Shown here piece after piece: positions 5,922-7,255 of a stretch of DNA of 7,255 nt. Each line of letters starts with the position of its first letter. Position 1 is the stretch's first letter. A model generated the notes under the pieces. The model had not been told where the DNA came from. It ran no database searches and worked only from the letters and a program-made list of their open reading frames with translations. Source of the DNA: Candidatus Sumerlaeota bacterium (GTDB taxonomy: Bacteria > CG03 > SLGR01); contig SLGR01000158.1 in assembly GCA_007136585.1 (NCBI GenBank), positions 1 to 7,255 of the forward strand. The letters are read 5' to 3'. The translations under genes and the position numbers were made by a program.

Positions 5922-7181
5922 ATGATAAGTTTGAGGAAAAACAGAGAAAGAAAAGGGATGCGAAAAAAAGCAGTGCCGAAACTCAGCCTTGTGACGGATT
6001 TTCTTATATACGGGGGGATACTTCTTCATATAACCATGCTGATCCCTTCCCCCGTGGGCTCGGGAGGTCAGGATATAGGCATATACCTTGCCTTTATCCT
6101 TATAGCTGCTACCAGAAAAACGGATTACAGGGATATTTTTTTCAACCGTCTTTCTGCGGTTTACCTCACTTATATGTTATTTCTTTCCCTATCAACCCTC
6201 CTGGCCCTGGAACTCTCAGAGGCGCTGGTGATACTTACCCGTGGAATATCCAGGTCAACGGCCCTCTTTTTTGTAATACAGATCTTATGCAAGAGCCGTT
6301 TGAGGAGGGATAATATCTTTGCCCTCTCGCTTTTTCCGTTTTTCCTGGCATACCTTTCCGCCACCGCGTACCTGCCCCCTCTTTTTGGGGTGGATTACGG
6401 GTTTGAAGGGCTAAAATCACTGGGTCTATGGCATAACAGGACAGCGCTGTACCTGAATATCGTCCTTCCGGTCTCAGTTCTTAACTTTACCCTTTTAAAA
6501 AATAAAGCGCTTAAAATAACTCTAGGGCTGTTTATACTTCTGGGCGCTGCGGCGGTTCCGCTTACCCTCTCCCGCGGCGGTATAATATCGTTTGTTCTTC
6601 TGGCGGTGATGCTGACTGCGGGTTTTTCTTTCACAGGCCCCGGGGCGCTGAAAAGATACCGCGCGGCGGCGTATATTCTTTTAGGTGCGGCGGTTATAAG
6701 CGGTATACTCTTTTTTCCTAGAATAATCCACAGATTTGAAACCACGGAATGGGATACGTTTACCGGACGCAGTGATACGATATGGCCCGCCGCAATAGAT
6801 GCATTCCGGCGCCGCCCCTTTCTGGGGTACGGGGTTCAGCGACTCTATAACGTGACTGATATCATAAACCCCCATACTCACAATATTTTTCTACAGGCGC
6901 TATTTGAGGGCGGGGTAGCGGGAACTCTTATTTATATTCTGATGCTTATCCTCTTTCTTAAGAGAGCTTTTACTCAGGTAAGGGCGGAGAAATCCACTTT
7001 TTACGGGCTCTCGTTTATATGCGTTTTTTTTGCGGTACTCCTTCTTCACGGTATGATAGAGGTTGTCAGACTGCGCTCACTGGCCTTTTTTCTCTCTTCA
7101 ATATGGTTTTACGATGCGTACCAGAACTTAAAAAAACCGGGTTCAGGCGGGTCCCCGAAACCCTTGCCTCAGGGGAACTGA
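5922..7181 (+). CDS. O-antigen ligase family membrane protein (WaaL/Wzy_C)
   Basis: A 419-residue polytopic inner-membrane protein with roughly ten or more hydrophobic segments from residue 24 to the low 400s, a basic N-terminus and a short Gly/Pro-rich tail. The Wzy_C signature is present: LSRGG at 216-220 with Arg218 at the start of a transmembrane segment, a large loop with FTGRSD and RRRPFLGYG, then HTHNIFLQ with His318/His320 followed by EGG-x2-G. In WaaL, a conserved Arg and His of these regions are needed for joining undecaprenyl-linked glycan to lipid A-core on the periplasmic side. Its position after core glycosyltransferases favours WaaL, but the same fold includes Wzy polymerases and sequence alone does not separate them. 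The chosen ATG is 26 bases after the previous stop with GGAG 13 bases upstream; an in-frame ATG at 5958 (residue 13) is an alternative start. Confidence 0.86.
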   Translation: MISLRKNRERKGMRKKAVPKLSLVTDFLIYGGILLHITMLIPSPVGSGGQDIGIYLAFILIAATRKTDYRDIFFNRLSAVYLTYMLFLSLSTLLALELSEALVILTRGISRSTALFFVIQILCKSRLRRDNIFALSLFPFFLAYLSATAYLPPLFGVDYGFEGLKSLGLWHNRTALYLNIVLPVSVLNFTLLKNKALKITLGLFILLGAAAVPLTLSRGGIISFVLLAVMLTAGFSFTGPGALKRYRAAAYILLGAAVISGILFFPRIIHRFETTEWDTFTGRSDTIWPAAIDAFRRRPFLGYGVQRLYNVTDIINPHTHNIFLQALFEGGVAGTLIYILMLILFLKRAFTQVRAEKSTFYGLSFICVFFAVLLLHGMIEVVRLRSLAFFLSSIWFYDAYQNLKKPGSGGSPKPLPQGN

Positions 7182-7224
7182 GGATTTTAATACCGGTGGC
7201 CTCTCTCTGTATTCCGGGTTTTGT

Positions 7225-7229
7225 GGAGG
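7225..7229 (+). promoter_or_regulatory. Shine-Dalgarno for a downstream gene
   Basis: GGAGG ends nine bases before a GTG at 7239, in the short gap after the WaaL-like gene. The spacing is good, and this is the main reason for proposing that a new gene starts here. Confidence 0.5.
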
Positions 7230-7238
7230 GGTAAGACC

Positions 7239-7255
7239 GTGAAACCCCCCATTAT
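7239..7255 (+). CDS. Probable start of an eighth gene (partial, runs off window)
   Basis: A GTG codon followed by AAA-CCC-CCC-ATT (reading M-K-P-P-I) starts nine bases after GGAGG and stays open to the window end. Only five full codons are visible, so no product can be named. An in-frame TTG at 7221 is a weaker alternative. The bases between the WaaL-like stop and this start (7182-7238) show no convincing terminator, so the gene would be part of the same operon. Confidence 0.4.

Noticed and set aside
7158-7176. CCC/GGG pairing near the end of the WaaL-like gene as a possible terminator
   Set aside because: The stem is three to four pairs, lies inside the coding sequence and lacks a following T run; a new ribosome binding site and start follow, which argues for read-through.
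7019-7234. 71-residue forward frame overlapping the end of the WaaL-like gene and ending at 7234
   Set aside because: Most of it is an out-of-frame reading of the ligase C-terminus; it has no family motif and no good ribosome binding site at its ATG.

Overview
The window is a densely packed, single-strand (+) block of seven genes plus the probable first codons of an eighth. Its main theme is the lipid A/inner-core part of lipopolysaccharide (LPS), so the source is a Gram-negative (LPS-making) bacterium. The sequence does not name the lineage. Base composition looks balanced to slightly GC-rich, yet ATA is heavily used for isoleucine and AGG for arginine. Together with the gene content this is unlike an enterobacterium and would fit an environmental anaerobe-type lineage (deltaproteobacterial, Nitrospirota or Omnitrophota-like); that placement is a guess.

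Layout: (1) 1-1098, the C-terminal part of a cobalamin-dependent methionine synthase (MetH; pterin-binding barrel end, B12 cap, B12-binding Rossmann domain), cut by the window start. (2) 1095-1718, a DUF374/LpxJ-type lysophospholipid acyltransferase-like protein. (3) 1715-2956, Kdo transferase WaaA (KdtA). (4) 2953-3957, a two-TM K+ channel subunit with a cytoplasmic RCK (TrkA-N/TrkA-C) module. (5) 3969-4931 and (6) 4909-5895, two GT9 (ADP-heptose:LPS heptosyltransferase-like) glycosyltransferases. (7) 5922-7181, an O-antigen ligase/polymerase (WaaL/Wzy_C) membrane protein. (8) A GTG start with a good Shine-Dalgarno at 7239 opens a reading frame that runs off the window.

The first three junctions are 4-base stop/start overlaps (ATGA, GTGA, ATGA), the fourth gap is 11 bases, the fifth junction overlaps by 23 bases and the sixth gap is 26 bases. 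No promoter, terminator, RNA gene, mobile element or CRISPR array is visible, and no gene-free stretch exceeds 60 bases. The block therefore reads as one transcription unit starting upstream of the window. Functionally, the acyltransferase would finish lipid A acylation, WaaA would add Kdo, the GT9 enzymes would add heptose-like core sugars, and the WaaL-like protein would attach or polymerise the distal glycan. MetH and the K+ channel are the out-of-theme members.

I did not find a clearly new multi-gene system. The points most worth checking are in the K+ channel: a strong internal Shine-Dalgarno plus Met exactly at the TM2/RCK boundary (an MthK-like two-product arrangement), and a TVGYK selectivity filter in which Lys replaces the last Gly of TVGYG.
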